Positions 49,282-58,534 are shown, numbered from the stretch's first letter. The stretch: 60,887 nt of DNA from Prevotellaceae bacterium UBA6858 (GCA_002451695.1 DKDC01000031.1:62843-123729); one strand, 5' to 3'. Notes: generated from the sequence alone by a model not told the origin. A program made the numbers and translations.

Positions 49282-50595
49282 TTACTTGTGGCGGATGAAA
49301 ATGTTGATGGGAGTGCCGCAGAAATTCCAGTTTTCGCGTATGCGGTTTTCGAGGAAACGGCGGTAATGCTCCTTAACATATTGCGGCAGGTTCGCAAAAA
49401 ACGCAAACGACGGCACGCGGGTGTTGGGCAGCTGGGTGCAGTATTTAATCTTAATGTACTTGCCCTTGGTTGCCGGGGGTGGTGTCTCCTCTATAATGGG
49501 AAGCATTATGTCGTTGAGCTTGGGCGTGGGAACTTTCGTGGTGCGGCGCGTATAAACGTCCTTTGCCGTTTCAAGCACCTTGAATATGCGCTGTTTTGTC
49601 ATCGCCGACGCGAATATTATGGGGAAATCCACAAACGGCGCCATGCGGGCGTGAATGGCGTTGATATAGTCAAACTGAGCCTGCTGCGACCTGTCCTCAG
49701 CCAAGTCCCACTTGTTCACCACGACAACAAGACCCGTTGAGTTTTTCTGGATTACCTGGAATATGTTCATGTCCTGCGTGCCTATTCCGCGTGTTGCGTC
49801 AATCATGAGAATGGAAACATCGGCAGACTCTATGGCACGTATAGAACGCAGCACGCTGTAGTATTCCAAATCCTCGTTCACCTTGTTCTTTTTGCGTATG
49901 CCCGCCGTGTCAACAAGATAGAAGTCGAACCCGAACTTGGTGTAGCGCGTTGATATGGCGTCGCGCGTTGTGCCGGCAATGTCGGTAACAATGTTCCTGT
50001 CCTCCCCTATGAAAGCGTTTATCAGGCTGCTCTTGCCCACGTTAGGGCGGCCCACCACCGCAAAATGGGGAATGTTCTCGTCATCGTCAGCCCCACTCTC
50101 CTTGGGCATCCTCTCTATTATCGCGTCAAGCAGTTCGCCCGTGCCGCTGCCTGTTACGGCACTAACTGCCATAGGGTCGCCAAGACCGAGACGGTAGAAC
50201 TCCGCGCTCGAAAACACATCGGCGCTGTTGTCCGCCTTGTTGGCGACAAGTATCACGGGGAGCTTTGCACGGCGCAATATGTTGGCAACCTCGTCATCAA
50301 GGTCGGTTATGCCGTTCTTCACGTCAACCATGAACAAAACGACATCGGCCTCCTGGGTGGCAACCATGACCTGCTTGCGTATCTCCTCCTCGAAAACATC
50401 ATCGCTGTTCACCACCCAGCCGCCTGTGTCAACAACCGAGAAAGTCTTGCCGTTCCAAAGAACTTTGCCATACTGGCGGTCGCGTGTGGTTCCCGCCTCC
50501 TCGCTCACGATGGCGCGGCGGGTTTCTGTGAGACGGTTGAAAAGAGTTGACTTGCCCACATTCGGACGTCCAACGATAGCTACTAAATTTCCCAT
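49282..50595 (-). CDS. der: Ribosome-associated GTPase Der (EngA)
   Basis: 437 residues. It has two tandem GTPase domains: GRPNVGKSTLFNRL (about 9-22) with DTGGW, and GRPNVGKSSLINAF (about 182-195) with DTAGI and NKWDLAE. A C-terminal KH-like domain ends the protein. It is needed for assembly of the large ribosomal subunit. It is in line with era and fabH on the minus strand, 40 bases downstream of era. Confidence 0.96.
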   Translation of the reverse strand: MGNLVAIVGRPNVGKSTLFNRLTETRRAIVSEEAGTTRDRQYGKVLWNGKTFSVVDTGGWVVNSDDVFEEEIRKQVMVATQEADVVLFMVDVKNGITDLDDEVANILRRAKLPVILVANKADNSADVFSSAEFYRLGLGDPMAVSAVTGSGTGELLDAIIERMPKESGADDDENIPHFAVVGRPNVGKSSLINAFIGEDRNIVTDIAGTTRDAISTRYTKFGFDFYLVDTAGIRKKNKVNEDLEYYSVLRSIRAIESADVSILMIDATRGIGTQDMNIFQVIQKNSTGLVVVVNKWDLAEDRSQQAQFDYINAIHARMAPFVDFPIIFASAMTKQRIFKVLETAKDVYTRRTTKVPTPKLNDIMLPIIEETPPPATKGKYIKIKYCTQLPNTRVPSFAFFANLPQYVKEHYRRFLENRIRENWNFCGTPINIFIRHK

Positions 50596-50635
50596 TGTTG
50601 ATAGTTCGGATTGTTTGTTTTATGGTTTGTAAAAA

Positions 50636-51517
50636 TCATTTCGGCTCGTAACCGAAACTCTCGAGCGACTTTGCGGAGTTCCTCCAGTTGGGGTTCACCT
50701 TTACGTACAACTGCAAAAACACCTTCTTGCCGAAAAACTTCTGGATGTCCCTGCGGGCTTCCTCGCCCACACGCTTCAGTGCCACGCCGCCATGCCCTAT
50801 TATGATGCCCTTCTGGCTTTCGCGCTCAACGAATATCGTGGCTGCCATGCGAATGAGCTTCTTCTCGTCCTTGAACTCCGTAACGACCACCTCGACTGAA
50901 TAAGGTATCTCCTTGTCGTAATACAAAAGTATCTTCTCGCGTATTATCTCGGAGACGATGAAGCGCGAAGGCTTGTCGGTGAGCTGGTCTTTGTCGAAGT
51001 ATTCAGGAGACTCGGGAAGCAGTTCCACAATGCGCTTCTGCACATTGTCAACATTGAACTTGGCCTTTGCCGAAAGCGGCACGATTTCCGCCTGGGGTAT
51101 CTGCTCGTGCCAATACTCCACAAGTTTCGTAACATCCTTTTCGTTGCTCAAGTCAATCTTGTTTATAAGCACGAGAATCGGTATGTTGAGCCTTTTTACC
51201 TTGGCGATGAAATCCCCGTTCTTCGACTGCTTCTCCACCGTGTCGGTTACATAAAGAAGAATGTCCGCATCCTCGAGCGACGAGACCGAGAATGCGAGCA
51301 TATCTTCCTGTAACTTGTAATTTGGCTTCAGCACACCGGGAGTGTCGGAAAACACTATTTGGTAATCATCGGTGGAAACAATTCCCATAATCCTGTGGCG
51401 CGTGGTCTGCGCCTTGAATGTGGCAATGGAAATCCGCTCGCCGACAAAAAGGTTCATCAGCGTGGACTTTCCCACGTTAGGGTTGCCAACGATGCTTACG
51501 AAGCCGGCCTTGTGCAT
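50636..51517 (-). CDS. era: GTPase Era
   Basis: 293 residues. The G domain has GNPNVGKSTLMN (about 10-21), SDTPGVLKP (G3) and INKIDLSN (G4). The C-terminal KH RNA-binding domain contains IFVERESQKGIIIGHGG near residue 227, the Era signature. It binds the 3' end of 16S rRNA during small-subunit maturation. It starts 6 bases after the fabH stop. Confidence 0.96.
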   Translation of the reverse strand: MHKAGFVSIVGNPNVGKSTLMNLFVGERISIATFKAQTTRHRIMGIVSTDDYQIVFSDTPGVLKPNYKLQEDMLAFSVSSLEDADILLYVTDTVEKQSKNGDFIAKVKRLNIPILVLINKIDLSNEKDVTKLVEYWHEQIPQAEIVPLSAKAKFNVDNVQKRIVELLPESPEYFDKDQLTDKPSRFIVSEIIREKILLYYDKEIPYSVEVVVTEFKDEKKLIRMAATIFVERESQKGIIIGHGGVALKRVGEEARRDIQKFFGKKVFLQLYVKVNPNWRNSAKSLESFGYEPK

Positions 51518-51523
51518 TCCTGT

Positions 51524-52534
51524 TTATTTTGCGCTTTTATAGTCGTAAGCCCACTTGAGATAGGACGCGCCCCAAACAAATCCAGCACCGAACGCGCAGA
51601 ATATAAGGTTGTCGCCCTTCTTTAGCTGGCTTTCGTAATCCCACAAAGCCAGCGGGAGCGTCGCGCCCGAAGTATTGCCGTAACGCTGTATGTCCATCAT
51701 CACCTTTTCCATGGGAACTTCAAGGCGCTTTGCCACAGCCTCGATAATTCTCACGTTGGCCTGATGAGGAACTATCCATGAAATGTTGTCCTTGTTGAGG
51801 TTGTTGCGCTCGGCTATGACGTTGCAGGCATCGCTCATGTTTGTAACGGCGAACTTGAACACCGTGCGCCCTTCCTGATGCAGGTAGTGCAAATGATGGT
51901 CTATCGTGAAATGCGTGGGCGGGCAAACGGAGCCGCCGCCCTTTTGCACGAGGAACGGAAGTCCCTTGCCGTCGGTGCGCAGATAGGAGTCTATCAGGCC
52001 GTAGTCCTCTTCGGTGGGTTCAAGAAGCACCGCACCCGCGCCGTCGCCGAAAATCGGGCAGGTGGAACGGTCGGTGTAGTCAACTATTGAGGAAAGTTTG
52101 TCTGCCCCGCAAACAACCACTTTCTTGTAACGCCCGCTGCGTATCAGGTTTGCGCCAAGCTCCAGCCCGAAAAGGAAACCGCAGCACGCAGCCTCCATGT
52201 CGAACGTATAGGCGTTGGTCATTCCCAGGCGGCCGAGGACTATGGAACCCGTGGATGGGAGATGGTAGTCGGGAGTTGAGGTGGCCATCACTAGGCAGTC
52301 TATTTCCTTGGGGTCGGTGCCTGTGCGTTCTAGAAGCTGCTTCACGGCCTTGCGTGCCATATAGCTCGTGCCGAGTCCTTCCTCGTTGAGAATGCGGCGT
52401 TCCTTAACGCCGATGCGGGTCATAATCCACTCATCGTTGGTGTCAACCATTCTCGACAGTTCGTCGTTGGTCAGCACATATTCGGGGACATACCCCCCCA
52501 CTCCTGTTATTATAGCGTTTATATTGTTAGCCAT
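51524..52534 (-). CDS. fabH: 3-oxoacyl-ACP synthase III
   Basis: 336 residues. It condenses acetyl- or branched acyl-CoA with malonyl-ACP to start fatty acid synthesis. The active-site Cys lies in DMEAACCGFLFGLE (two Cys side by side; the second is in the family position before GF), with His in VPHQANVRI and Asn in YGNTSGATLP. The thiolase-type start GVGGYVPEYVLTNDEL and RIGVKERR are typical. It stands between rpmF and era, a classic lipid-ribosome linkage. Confidence 0.95.
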   Translation of the reverse strand: MANNINAIITGVGGYVPEYVLTNDELSRMVDTNDEWIMTRIGVKERRILNEEGLGTSYMARKAVKQLLERTGTDPKEIDCLVMATSTPDYHLPSTGSIVLGRLGMTNAYTFDMEAACCGFLFGLELGANLIRSGRYKKVVVCGADKLSSIVDYTDRSTCPIFGDGAGAVLLEPTEEDYGLIDSYLRTDGKGLPFLVQKGGGSVCPPTHFTIDHHLHYLHQEGRTVFKFAVTNMSDACNVIAERNNLNKDNISWIVPHQANVRIIEAVAKRLEVPMEKVMMDIQRYGNTSGATLPLALWDYESQLKKGDNLIFCAFGAGFVWGASYLKWAYDYKSAK

Positions 52535-52627
52535 TTCCTCTTTGTTTATAATACAACAACTTGAAGACTATGCGAGTTTCCCGCGCAGCCTCCAAGTTCT
52601 CATCAGATTAAATCCGGGATGAAGCAA

Positions 52628-52813
52628 TTATGCTTCCGCCCCTTTTTCTATTGCCACCTTGCCGCGATAGTAGCCGCAATCGGGGCATACAGTGTGATAT
52701 ACGTACAGCGAACCGCAGTTAGGGCATACAGCGAGTGTAGGCGCCACTGCCTTGTCGTGGGTTCTGCGCTTACGCGTGCGGGTCTTGGATTGTCTTCTTT
52801 TAGGATGTGCCAT
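52628..52813 (-). CDS. rpmF: 50S ribosomal protein L32
   Basis: 61 residues. MAHPKRRQSKTRTRKRRTHD is the conserved start. The four zinc-ligand cysteines are in CPNCGSLYVYHTVCPDCGYY, so this is the zinc-binding (C+) form. It is preceded by the YceD-like gene and followed by fabH. Confidence 0.97.
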   Translation of the reverse strand: MAHPKRRQSKTRTRKRRTHDKAVAPTLAVCPNCGSLYVYHTVCPDCGYYRGKVAIEKGAEA

Positions 52814-52843
52814 TTTATTCTAAATGTTTATTGTTTGTTATTT

Positions 52844-53305
52844 TTATTGTATCTCCGCAGAATGGCTTTCAAGCCACTTCATTACGGCAGGATTGCATCC
52901 GCCTTCCTCATGCACACGCACCGAAGGCACGTTAAGGGCAAGCGTCTCGAATATGCGGTGGGACAAATCGAGTGTGCCGTCGGCATGCGCCTCGAGCAAA
53001 TCTTCGTCATCGCTTTCCCCGCCGCCGTTGGCGCAAACCACTTTTACGTTGTCCTCCAGCTCCGTGCAGTAGTCCATGTCGTCAAGACAGCGGGTGCAGG
53101 GTACGCGAAGCACGCCTTTCACCTTTATCCCGACAACATAGTCGCATTTCACGTCCTGCGACTTTTCCGCCGTGGCTACCACATCAACGACACCGCCAAC
53201 AACGTCCTCGCTGTCGAATTGCTTGAAAAAGCCTTCGTCCAGACGGAAGCTTTCGCCGCCGTCCTTATTGGCTAAATCTTTGACATTTACTGTGCAGCGT
53301 ATCAT
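52844..53305 (-). CDS. DUF177 (YceD-like) protein
   Basis: 153 residues. The central CTRCLDDMDYCTELE motif (about 77-91) is the DUF177 signature, followed by acidic DDEDLLEAHADGTLDLS and CNPAVMKWLESH. It is encoded directly before rpmF, as across bacteria; the family is linked to 23S rRNA accumulation in some organisms. The -7 box (TAAATTTG on the minus strand) is at 53337-53344. Confidence 0.9.
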   Translation of the reverse strand: MIRCTVNVKDLANKDGGESFRLDEGFFKQFDSEDVVGGVVDVVATAEKSQDVKCDYVVGIKVKGVLRVPCTRCLDDMDYCTELEDNVKVVCANGGGESDDEDLLEAHADGTLDLSHRIFETLALNVPSVRVHEEGGCNPAVMKWLESHSAEIQ

Positions 53306-53336
53306 ATCAGTGCGTACATTCCACTAAAAGCGACCG

Positions 53337-53344
53337 CAAATTTA
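53337..53344 (-). promoter_or_regulatory. -7 promoter box of the yceD-rpmF-fabH-era-der block
   Basis: The minus strand reads TAAATTTG, 31 bases before the yceD-like start. Confidence 0.5.
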
Positions 53345-53459
53345 TGATTTTTTCGGCTAACACGGAAGTTTATATATGGAAAATCGTCAAAAAAGCGTGT
53401 TCAACAGCGTGTTTTGCACTTTTCCGCAGCCATGCGCAAGGCGTTAGGAATAATATTTC

Positions 53460-53467
53460 TAATTTTG
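53460..53467 (+). promoter_or_regulatory. -7 promoter box of the DedA operon
   Basis: TAATTTTG, 19 bases before the ATG at 53487. Confidence 0.5.
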
Positions 53468-53486
53468 CGCCAAATTACATACTGAT

Positions 53487-54140
53487 ATGAGCGCGATAAT
53501 AATGTGGTGTCTGGCCCACCTTAACTATTGGACAATAATCTTGTTCATGGCCGTAGAAAGTTCGTTCATCCCCTTTCCCTCCGAAGTGGTCGTGCCGCCG
53601 GCGGCGTGGCTTGCCGCAAACGGCGAAAACGGTCTGAACATCGTGGGCGTGGTCATAGCCGCCACCATAGGGGCAGACATTGGCGCGACAATCAACTATC
53701 TGCTCGCCATGCTCCTCGGACGGCCTATCGTGTATGCCTTCGCCCGCTCCAAAATAGGGCACATCTGCCTTATAAACGAGGAAAAGGTGAAGCACTCCGA
53801 GGCTTTCTTTGCCAAGCACGGCGTGGCGTCAACGTTCTTCGGCCGTCTTGTGCCGGCGGTAAGGCAGCTTATATCCATCCCCGCAGGCCTGGCAAAGATG
53901 CACTTCGGGAAATTCATCCTTTTCACGACTCTTGGCGCGGGCGCATGGAACATTGTGCTTGCAGCGATAGGTTTCTCGCTGTCGAAAGTGCCGGGAATGA
54001 AAACCACGCAGGACATCGCCGGCCTGTCATCTAAATACAGCCACACCATCGGCTACGCAATCCTCGCCATTGTGGCGGTAGCGTTGCTGGCAGTGATGGT
54101 AAGGGAGGCGAACAAGAAACGCAACAAAGACAAACAGTAA
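53487..54140 (+). CDS. DedA-family membrane protein
   Basis: 217 residues with about five membrane segments. Family signatures are ESSFIPFPSEVVVPPA (about 23-38), the FFAKHGVASTFFGRLVPAVRQLISIPAGLAKM block (about 108-139), and GAGAWNIVLAAIGF. DedA proteins are inner-membrane transporters recycling lipid carriers such as undecaprenyl phosphate or phospholipids. The stop TAA shares one base with the next start (TAATG). Confidence 0.92.
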   Translation: MSAIIMWCLAHLNYWTIILFMAVESSFIPFPSEVVVPPAAWLAANGENGLNIVGVVIAATIGADIGATINYLLAMLLGRPIVYAFARSKIGHICLINEEKVKHSEAFFAKHGVASTFFGRLVPAVRQLISIPAGLAKMHFGKFILFTTLGAGAWNIVLAAIGFSLSKVPGMKTTQDIAGLSSKYSHTIGYAILAIVAVALLAVMVREANKKRNKDKQ

Positions 54141-54343
54141 TGGACCATCTGCCAAAAGACCCGGCAATTCTTGTGTCGAGTGTGAACATGCTTCTGCGCG
54201 ACAACGAATACGACTCGTTCGAGGAACTTTGCCACTGCTTCAACCGCAATCCCGAAGAAGTCAAGGCTTTCCTGAAAGAAAACGGATACGTTTACTGCGA
54301 GGCGCAGAAACAGATACGCCCCATTGGGTTTGACGAAGCCTGA
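54140..54343 (+). CDS. DUF4250 domain protein
   Basis: 67 residues. LPKDPAILVSSVNMLLRDNEYDSFEELCHCFN is the DUF4250 pattern, followed by EEVKAFLKENGYVYCEAQKQ. It is a small cytoplasmic, probably helix-turn-helix-like protein of unknown function. It is coupled to DedA by a one-base TAATG overlap. Confidence 0.88.
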   Translation: MDHLPKDPAILVSSVNMLLRDNEYDSFEELCHCFNRNPEEVKAFLKENGYVYCEAQKQIRPIGFDEA

Positions 54344-54347
54344 AAGC

Positions 54348-54593
54348 ATGATAAGCAGGGACGCAATAGAGACAGCGTACAGCTTTTTCCACCAAAAAGA
54401 GAGAATATACGCGCATTCCAAAATCGGCTCGCAAAGGGACGACATCGAATACGCCATATCCTCATACACGGAAAGCATGAACAAGGAACTATACATGAAA
54501 ATCTCCGGCGGCAAAGAGGGTTTCCTGCTCAGCCACGCCACCTTCGGGGACGACATGGCGCAAGCAGTGGAAAGGCTTGAGGAAATGCTCTGA
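54348..54593 (+). CDS. Hypothetical small protein
   Basis: 81 residues from MISRDAIETAYSFFHQKER. It is helical in appearance, with a tyrosine- and serine-rich middle (DIEYAISSYTESMNKELYMKIS) and a C-terminal DDMAQAVERLEEML. I do not recognise the family. It lies 4 bases after DUF4250 and 5 bases before the acyltransferase, so it belongs to the DedA operon. A longer in-frame start at 54324 would overlap DUF4250. Confidence 0.7.
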   Translation: MISRDAIETAYSFFHQKERIYAHSKIGSQRDDIEYAISSYTESMNKELYMKISGGKEGFLLSHATFGDDMAQAVERLEEML

Positions 54594-54598
54594 CGGGA

Positions 54599-55612
54599 AT
54601 GGGCACAAAACGCGCCGCCCCTCCATGCCGCGCCATACAGAGGGAATCGAACTTCGAGCTGCTTAGGATTGTGGCGATGATGTTCATCGTGGCGCACCAC
54701 TTTCTTATTGCCACCGGGAAGATTGACTACTACAGCCCTACCGCATGCGGCGGCGAGCTTGCCAACTCATTCCTCGTTTGCGGCGTTGACTGCTTCATCC
54801 TCATATCGGGCTATTTCGGCATCAAGCCCAACGCAGCCAAGTTCCTGTGGCTTGCCCTGCTTATTGCCCTTACGCTTTTGGCGGAAGCCCTGCTTGCCGC
54901 CATTCCCGCAACAGGCGGCCTCGTGAACCTGCCCTACGCCATACACCGCATTGTCCCCTTTTTCAAAGACAGCAACTGGTTCATCCCCTCCTACATAGGG
55001 CTTATGCTGCTGTCGCCGATACTCAACAAGGCTCTCGACAACGCCCCGCAAAAAGAGCTGTCGCTATGGACAGCCGCCCTCACGCTGCTGTGCCTGTACT
55101 CCTACTTCTTCAGCATCACCCCGGTTGACACCACGGGCTACAACCTCATACAATTCATATACCTGTACATACTCGGGCGTTTCCTGCGCCGCAACTGCCC
55201 CGACGTGAAAATCCCGCCGGCGGCTGCCATGTACGTGGGCGGAAGCCTCCTGGCGTATGCCGTGTCGGTTTTCGTCAAGCCGGGATTCACCGCCTTTGCC
55301 TACAACAGTCCGCAGATACTCCTGTCGTCATGCGGACTTTTCCTGCTGTTCAAAAACATAAGGCTGCGCAGCAAGGCAATAAACGCCGCCGCCTCCACCA
55401 TGTTTTGCGTGTTCCTGTTCCACTACTCCATTATATACAATGTAAAAGGCGGCTGCCCCACCGCAAAGATCGTCCTTGTGTATCTCGCATCCTTCGCCGG
55501 AGGCATGGCTATAGGCGCGCTGGCAAAGCTTATGCGCCAGAGCATATGCCGCCGCAACGGAAACCATCCCGATGCACGGGAAAAAATGTCTGATGCAGGA
55601 AAAACCACATAG
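54599..55612 (+). CDS. Acyltransferase family membrane protein (type 3)
   Basis: 337 residues with about ten membrane segments. RESNFELLRIVAMMFIVAHHF (about 15-35, with the conserved His) and the VDCFILISGYF block are the opening of the acyltransferase-3 family. Such enzymes O-acetylate or succinylate surface sugars. The last dozen residues (EKMSDAGKTT) are encoded inside repeat copy I, which also gives the stop codon; the natural end of the protein was probably near residue 325. Confidence 0.85.
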   Translation: MGTKRAAPPCRAIQRESNFELLRIVAMMFIVAHHFLIATGKIDYYSPTACGGELANSFLVCGVDCFILISGYFGIKPNAAKFLWLALLIALTLLAEALLAAIPATGGLVNLPYAIHRIVPFFKDSNWFIPSYIGLMLLSPILNKALDNAPQKELSLWTAALTLLCLYSYFFSITPVDTTGYNLIQFIYLYILGRFLRRNCPDVKIPPAAAMYVGGSLLAYAVSVFVKPGFTAFAYNSPQILLSSCGLFLLFKNIRLRSKAINAAASTMFCVFLFHYSIIYNVKGGCPTAKIVLVYLASFAGGMAIGALAKLMRQSICRRNGNHPDAREKMSDAGKTT

Positions 55613-55700
55613 GACATAGAAAAAATTATATCAGACATAATCCAAACTACATCAGACCTTTTTTCGCCCCCTTGCAACACATTGAAAGACAAACGCTTGC
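55584..55700 (+). repeat. 21-bp-pitch intergenic repeat, copy I
   Basis: Modules start at 55584, 55605, 55626 and 55647 in exact 21-bp phase, with spacers GAAAAA, AAAAAA and TCCAAA. The flank (CAGACCTTTTTTCGCC, TTGCAACACATTGAAAGAC) runs to about 55700. Its first two modules overlap the end of the acyltransferase gene. The rest of the gap to galM at 56054 holds only the galM promoter. Confidence 0.9.
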
Positions 55701-55970
55701 GAATGTTTTTAGTTTTATGCCAACTATTTGGAAATCTGCATTTTAGCAATACCGGCGAAGCTGCGGCAATTTGGATTCAAGAACCGGCGCGGACACTTCG
55801 CATACCTTATGTTGCACTACACAACCGCCATTCCCGCAAAAGTAATTGCGCACGTTTTCAAACCCGCACGCCGCCTTTTGCGGCAAATTCACGCAAAAGC
55901 GCGCCAAAACGCCGCTTTCTTCCAGGCAAAGCCAAGTAAGAAAATAAATGGTGCTTTTTTTCGCAAACGC

Positions 55971-56001
55971 TTTGCCAAATCAAAATAAATAATTTACTTT
56001 G
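55971..56001 (+). promoter_or_regulatory. Promoter of the gal operon
   Basis: TTTG at 55971-55974, a 19-base spacer and TTACTTTG at 55994-56001 (one mismatch to TAnnTTTG), 52 bases before galM. Confidence 0.6.
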
Positions 56002-56053
56002 CAATACAGACATTAAAAAAATAGCCATTCACTAACCTTAAAAAATTAGCATT

Positions 56054-57139
56054 ATGGTAGAAGGACAGCTAAACAAAAGCGGATTGAATCCCGACAATTT
56101 CCGTAAAACCCTTAACGGAAAGGAAATAAATCTATACACCCTGCGCAACAGCGAGGGTAACGAGGTTTCACTGACTAACTATGGCGGCGCGGTGGCAGCC
56201 ATTATGGTGCCCGACAAAAACGGACGCCTTGCCAACGTCATACAGGGCCACGACAACATTGACGACGTTATCAACAGCCCCGAACCGTTCCTCAGCACCC
56301 TTGTGGGACGCTACGCCAACCGCATAGCAAAAGGCAAGTTCGTGCTCAACGGCAAGGACTACTATCTTGCCATAAACAACGGCCCCAACCATTTGCACGG
56401 CGGCCCCACAGGCTTCCACACCAAGGTTTGGGGAGTTGAGAGGGTTGACGAGAGAGCCATTGTGCTGCGCTACGTGTCGCCCTACTACGAGGAAGGCTTC
56501 CCCGGAGAACTCTGCATGACAGTGATGTTCACATTCACCGACAACAACGAGCTTATAATCGACTACAAGGGCACCTGCAACAAGAAAACCATCGTCAACA
56601 TGACACACCACGGATTCTTCTCGCTTGCAGGGATAGCCAACCCCACACCGTCGGCGGAAAACGTGATTTGCCAGATAAACGCAGACTACTACCTGCCCAT
56701 CGACGAGACTTCCATTCCGACCGGCGAGATACTCAAGGTGGAAGGCACACCGTTTGACTTCCGCACACCACATGCCGTGGGCGACCACATAAACGACGAC
56801 GACATACAGATAAAGAACGGCGCAGGCTACGACCACTGCTTCGTGCTCAACAAGCATGAACCCGGAGAACTTACATTCGCGGCAAAAATAAAGGAGCCCG
56901 AAAGCGGAAGGACAATGGAGGTTTACACAACCGAGCCGGGCATACAGTTCTACTCCGACAACTGGGCAGACGGATACAAGGGGCAGAACGGGGCGACTTT
57001 CCCCCGGCGCAGCGCACTGTGCTTCGAGGCGCAGCACTTCCCCGACAGCCCCAACCACGCATACTTCCCCGCCGTGGTTCTGCGCCCCGGGGAAATCTAC
57101 ACCCAAAAGACCATCTACAAATTCGGCGTGGAAAACTGA
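56054..57139 (+). CDS. galM: Aldose 1-epimerase (mutarotase)
   Basis: 361 residues. It converts beta- to alpha-galactose. Motifs are VSLTNYGGAVAAIMVPD, GRYANRIAKGKF, NHLHGGPTGFHTKVW (His), MTHHGFFSLAG (His) and the catalytic Glu in CFEAQHFPDSPNH. No signal peptide is seen. It is first in the galM-MFS-galK operon; the MFS gene follows after 53 bases. Confidence 0.95.
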   Translation: MVEGQLNKSGLNPDNFRKTLNGKEINLYTLRNSEGNEVSLTNYGGAVAAIMVPDKNGRLANVIQGHDNIDDVINSPEPFLSTLVGRYANRIAKGKFVLNGKDYYLAINNGPNHLHGGPTGFHTKVWGVERVDERAIVLRYVSPYYEEGFPGELCMTVMFTFTDNNELIIDYKGTCNKKTIVNMTHHGFFSLAGIANPTPSAENVICQINADYYLPIDETSIPTGEILKVEGTPFDFRTPHAVGDHINDDDIQIKNGAGYDHCFVLNKHEPGELTFAAKIKEPESGRTMEVYTTEPGIQFYSDNWADGYKGQNGATFPRRSALCFEAQHFPDSPNHAYFPAVVLRPGEIYTQKTIYKFGVEN

Positions 57140-57192
57140 CAGGAAACGAACGACATCCAAAAACAACAACAAATAAATAACCTGATACAAAA

Positions 57193-58470
57193 ATGAGTAA
57201 TTCTAAAAAATTGAACATCATCCCAATCATAATGATGTTCCTCCTCTTCGCCATGATTGCGTTCGTAACCAACCTGTGCAATCCAATGGGCGTGATAGTA
57301 AAAACCCAATTTTCGCTGACAAACTTCGAGGCGCAGTTGGGAAACCTCGCCAATTTCATAGCATACCTCGTGATGGGCATACCCTCAGGGCTGCTGCTCA
57401 AGAAAATCGGCTACAAAAAAACCGCACTCCTTGCCATAGCCCTTGGCTTTGCAGGCGTGTTCCTTGAATATGTGTCGGGATGGGACTCCGTACAGAACTT
57501 CTGGGTTTACCTCCTTGGTGCGTTCATCGCAGGCTTCTGCATGTGCATGCTTAACACAGTTGTAAATCCAATGCTCAACACCCTTGGCGGAGGCGGCAAC
57601 AAAGGAAACCAGCTCATCCAGTTCGGCGGCGTGTGCAACTCCCTTGCCGCAACCACGGTAACGATTTTCGGCGGCGCACTTATCGGAGAAGTAACAAAAG
57701 ACACATCCATAAAAGACGTAACCCCCGCCCTCTACACGGCACTGGCAATTTTCGCCATTGTGTTTGTAGTCCTCGCGCTTGTTAAAATCCCCGAGCCTGC
57801 CACAAACGCAAGCAACGAAACCGCAACCACCGGAGCGTTCAAATACACCCACTTCGACCTTGGAATACTCGCCATTTTCCTTTACATGGGAGTTGAGGTA
57901 GGGCTTCCCACTTACGTGCTTCAGTATCTTTCAACCCCCGCAGACGCCGCCACTCCCGGTCTGGGCATCAGCGCGGCCGTTGCCGCGACAATCGCAGGCG
58001 TTTACTGGCTTTTCATGCTTTGCGGACGCTTCGTGGGCGGTCTGATAGGCGGCAAAGTCTCAAGCCGCACGCAGATTACCGTAGTTGCCACACTTGTGAT
58101 TATATGTACGTTAATCGGCGTGTTCGGCCCGAAAGACGTTACCATAAGCATTGAGGGCGCACAAGTTCCCACCTGCGTGCTCGCCTTTGTCGTTGCCGGC
58201 CTGTTCACCTCCGTAATGTGGGGCGGAATATTCAACATGGCGGTTGAAGGCCTTGGCAAATACACCGAGTTTGCAAGCGGGATGTTCATGACAATGGTGT
58301 TCGGCGGAGCTCTGCTGGTCCCTCTGCAAGGATATATTGCCGACATTTCGGGCAGTTTCATGACAAGCTACATCCTTGTTCTTGTATGTGCGGCATATAT
58401 ACTATTCTACGCGCTTGTCGGCAGCCGCGTAAGGAGAACCGAGAAACCTGAAAAAATGATATACGAGTAA
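57193..58470 (+). CDS. Sugar MFS transporter (galactose/glucose type)
   Basis: 425 residues with 12 hydrophobic segments. FLLFAMIAFVTNLCNPMGVIVK and ANFIAYLVMGIPSGLLLKKIGYKK (loop 2-3 motif) match the FucP/GluP-type sugar:proton symporters. The central break lies near residue 200 (PEPATNASNET). Sited between galM and galK, it most likely imports galactose. A hairpin without a T run at 58485-58512 separates it from galK. Confidence 0.92.
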   Translation: MSNSKKLNIIPIIMMFLLFAMIAFVTNLCNPMGVIVKTQFSLTNFEAQLGNLANFIAYLVMGIPSGLLLKKIGYKKTALLAIALGFAGVFLEYVSGWDSVQNFWVYLLGAFIAGFCMCMLNTVVNPMLNTLGGGGNKGNQLIQFGGVCNSLAATTVTIFGGALIGEVTKDTSIKDVTPALYTALAIFAIVFVVLALVKIPEPATNASNETATTGAFKYTHFDLGILAIFLYMGVEVGLPTYVLQYLSTPADAATPGLGISAAVAATIAGVYWLFMLCGRFVGGLIGGKVSSRTQITVVATLVIICTLIGVFGPKDVTISIEGAQVPTCVLAFVVAGLFTSVMWGGIFNMAVEGLGKYTEFASGMFMTMVFGGALLVPLQGYIADISGSFMTSYILVLVCAAYILFYALVGSRVRRTEKPEKMIYE

Positions 58471-58484
58471 ATTCCGCTAACAAC

Positions 58485-58512
58485 GCCCGGCGGTGCATTC
58501 TCTCCGCCGGGC
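58485..58512 (+). terminator. Hairpin between the MFS gene and galK
   Basis: GCCCGGCGG pairs perfectly with CCGCCGGGC around a 10-base loop. No T run follows, so it may stabilise the upstream mRNA or tune galK rather than end transcription. Confidence 0.5.
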
Positions 58513-58534
58513 ATAACCTAAAAAATAAAAGATT

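Noticed and set aside
56168..57190. 340-residue open frame antisense to galM
   Set aside because: Shadow of galM; valine- and cysteine-rich with no family.
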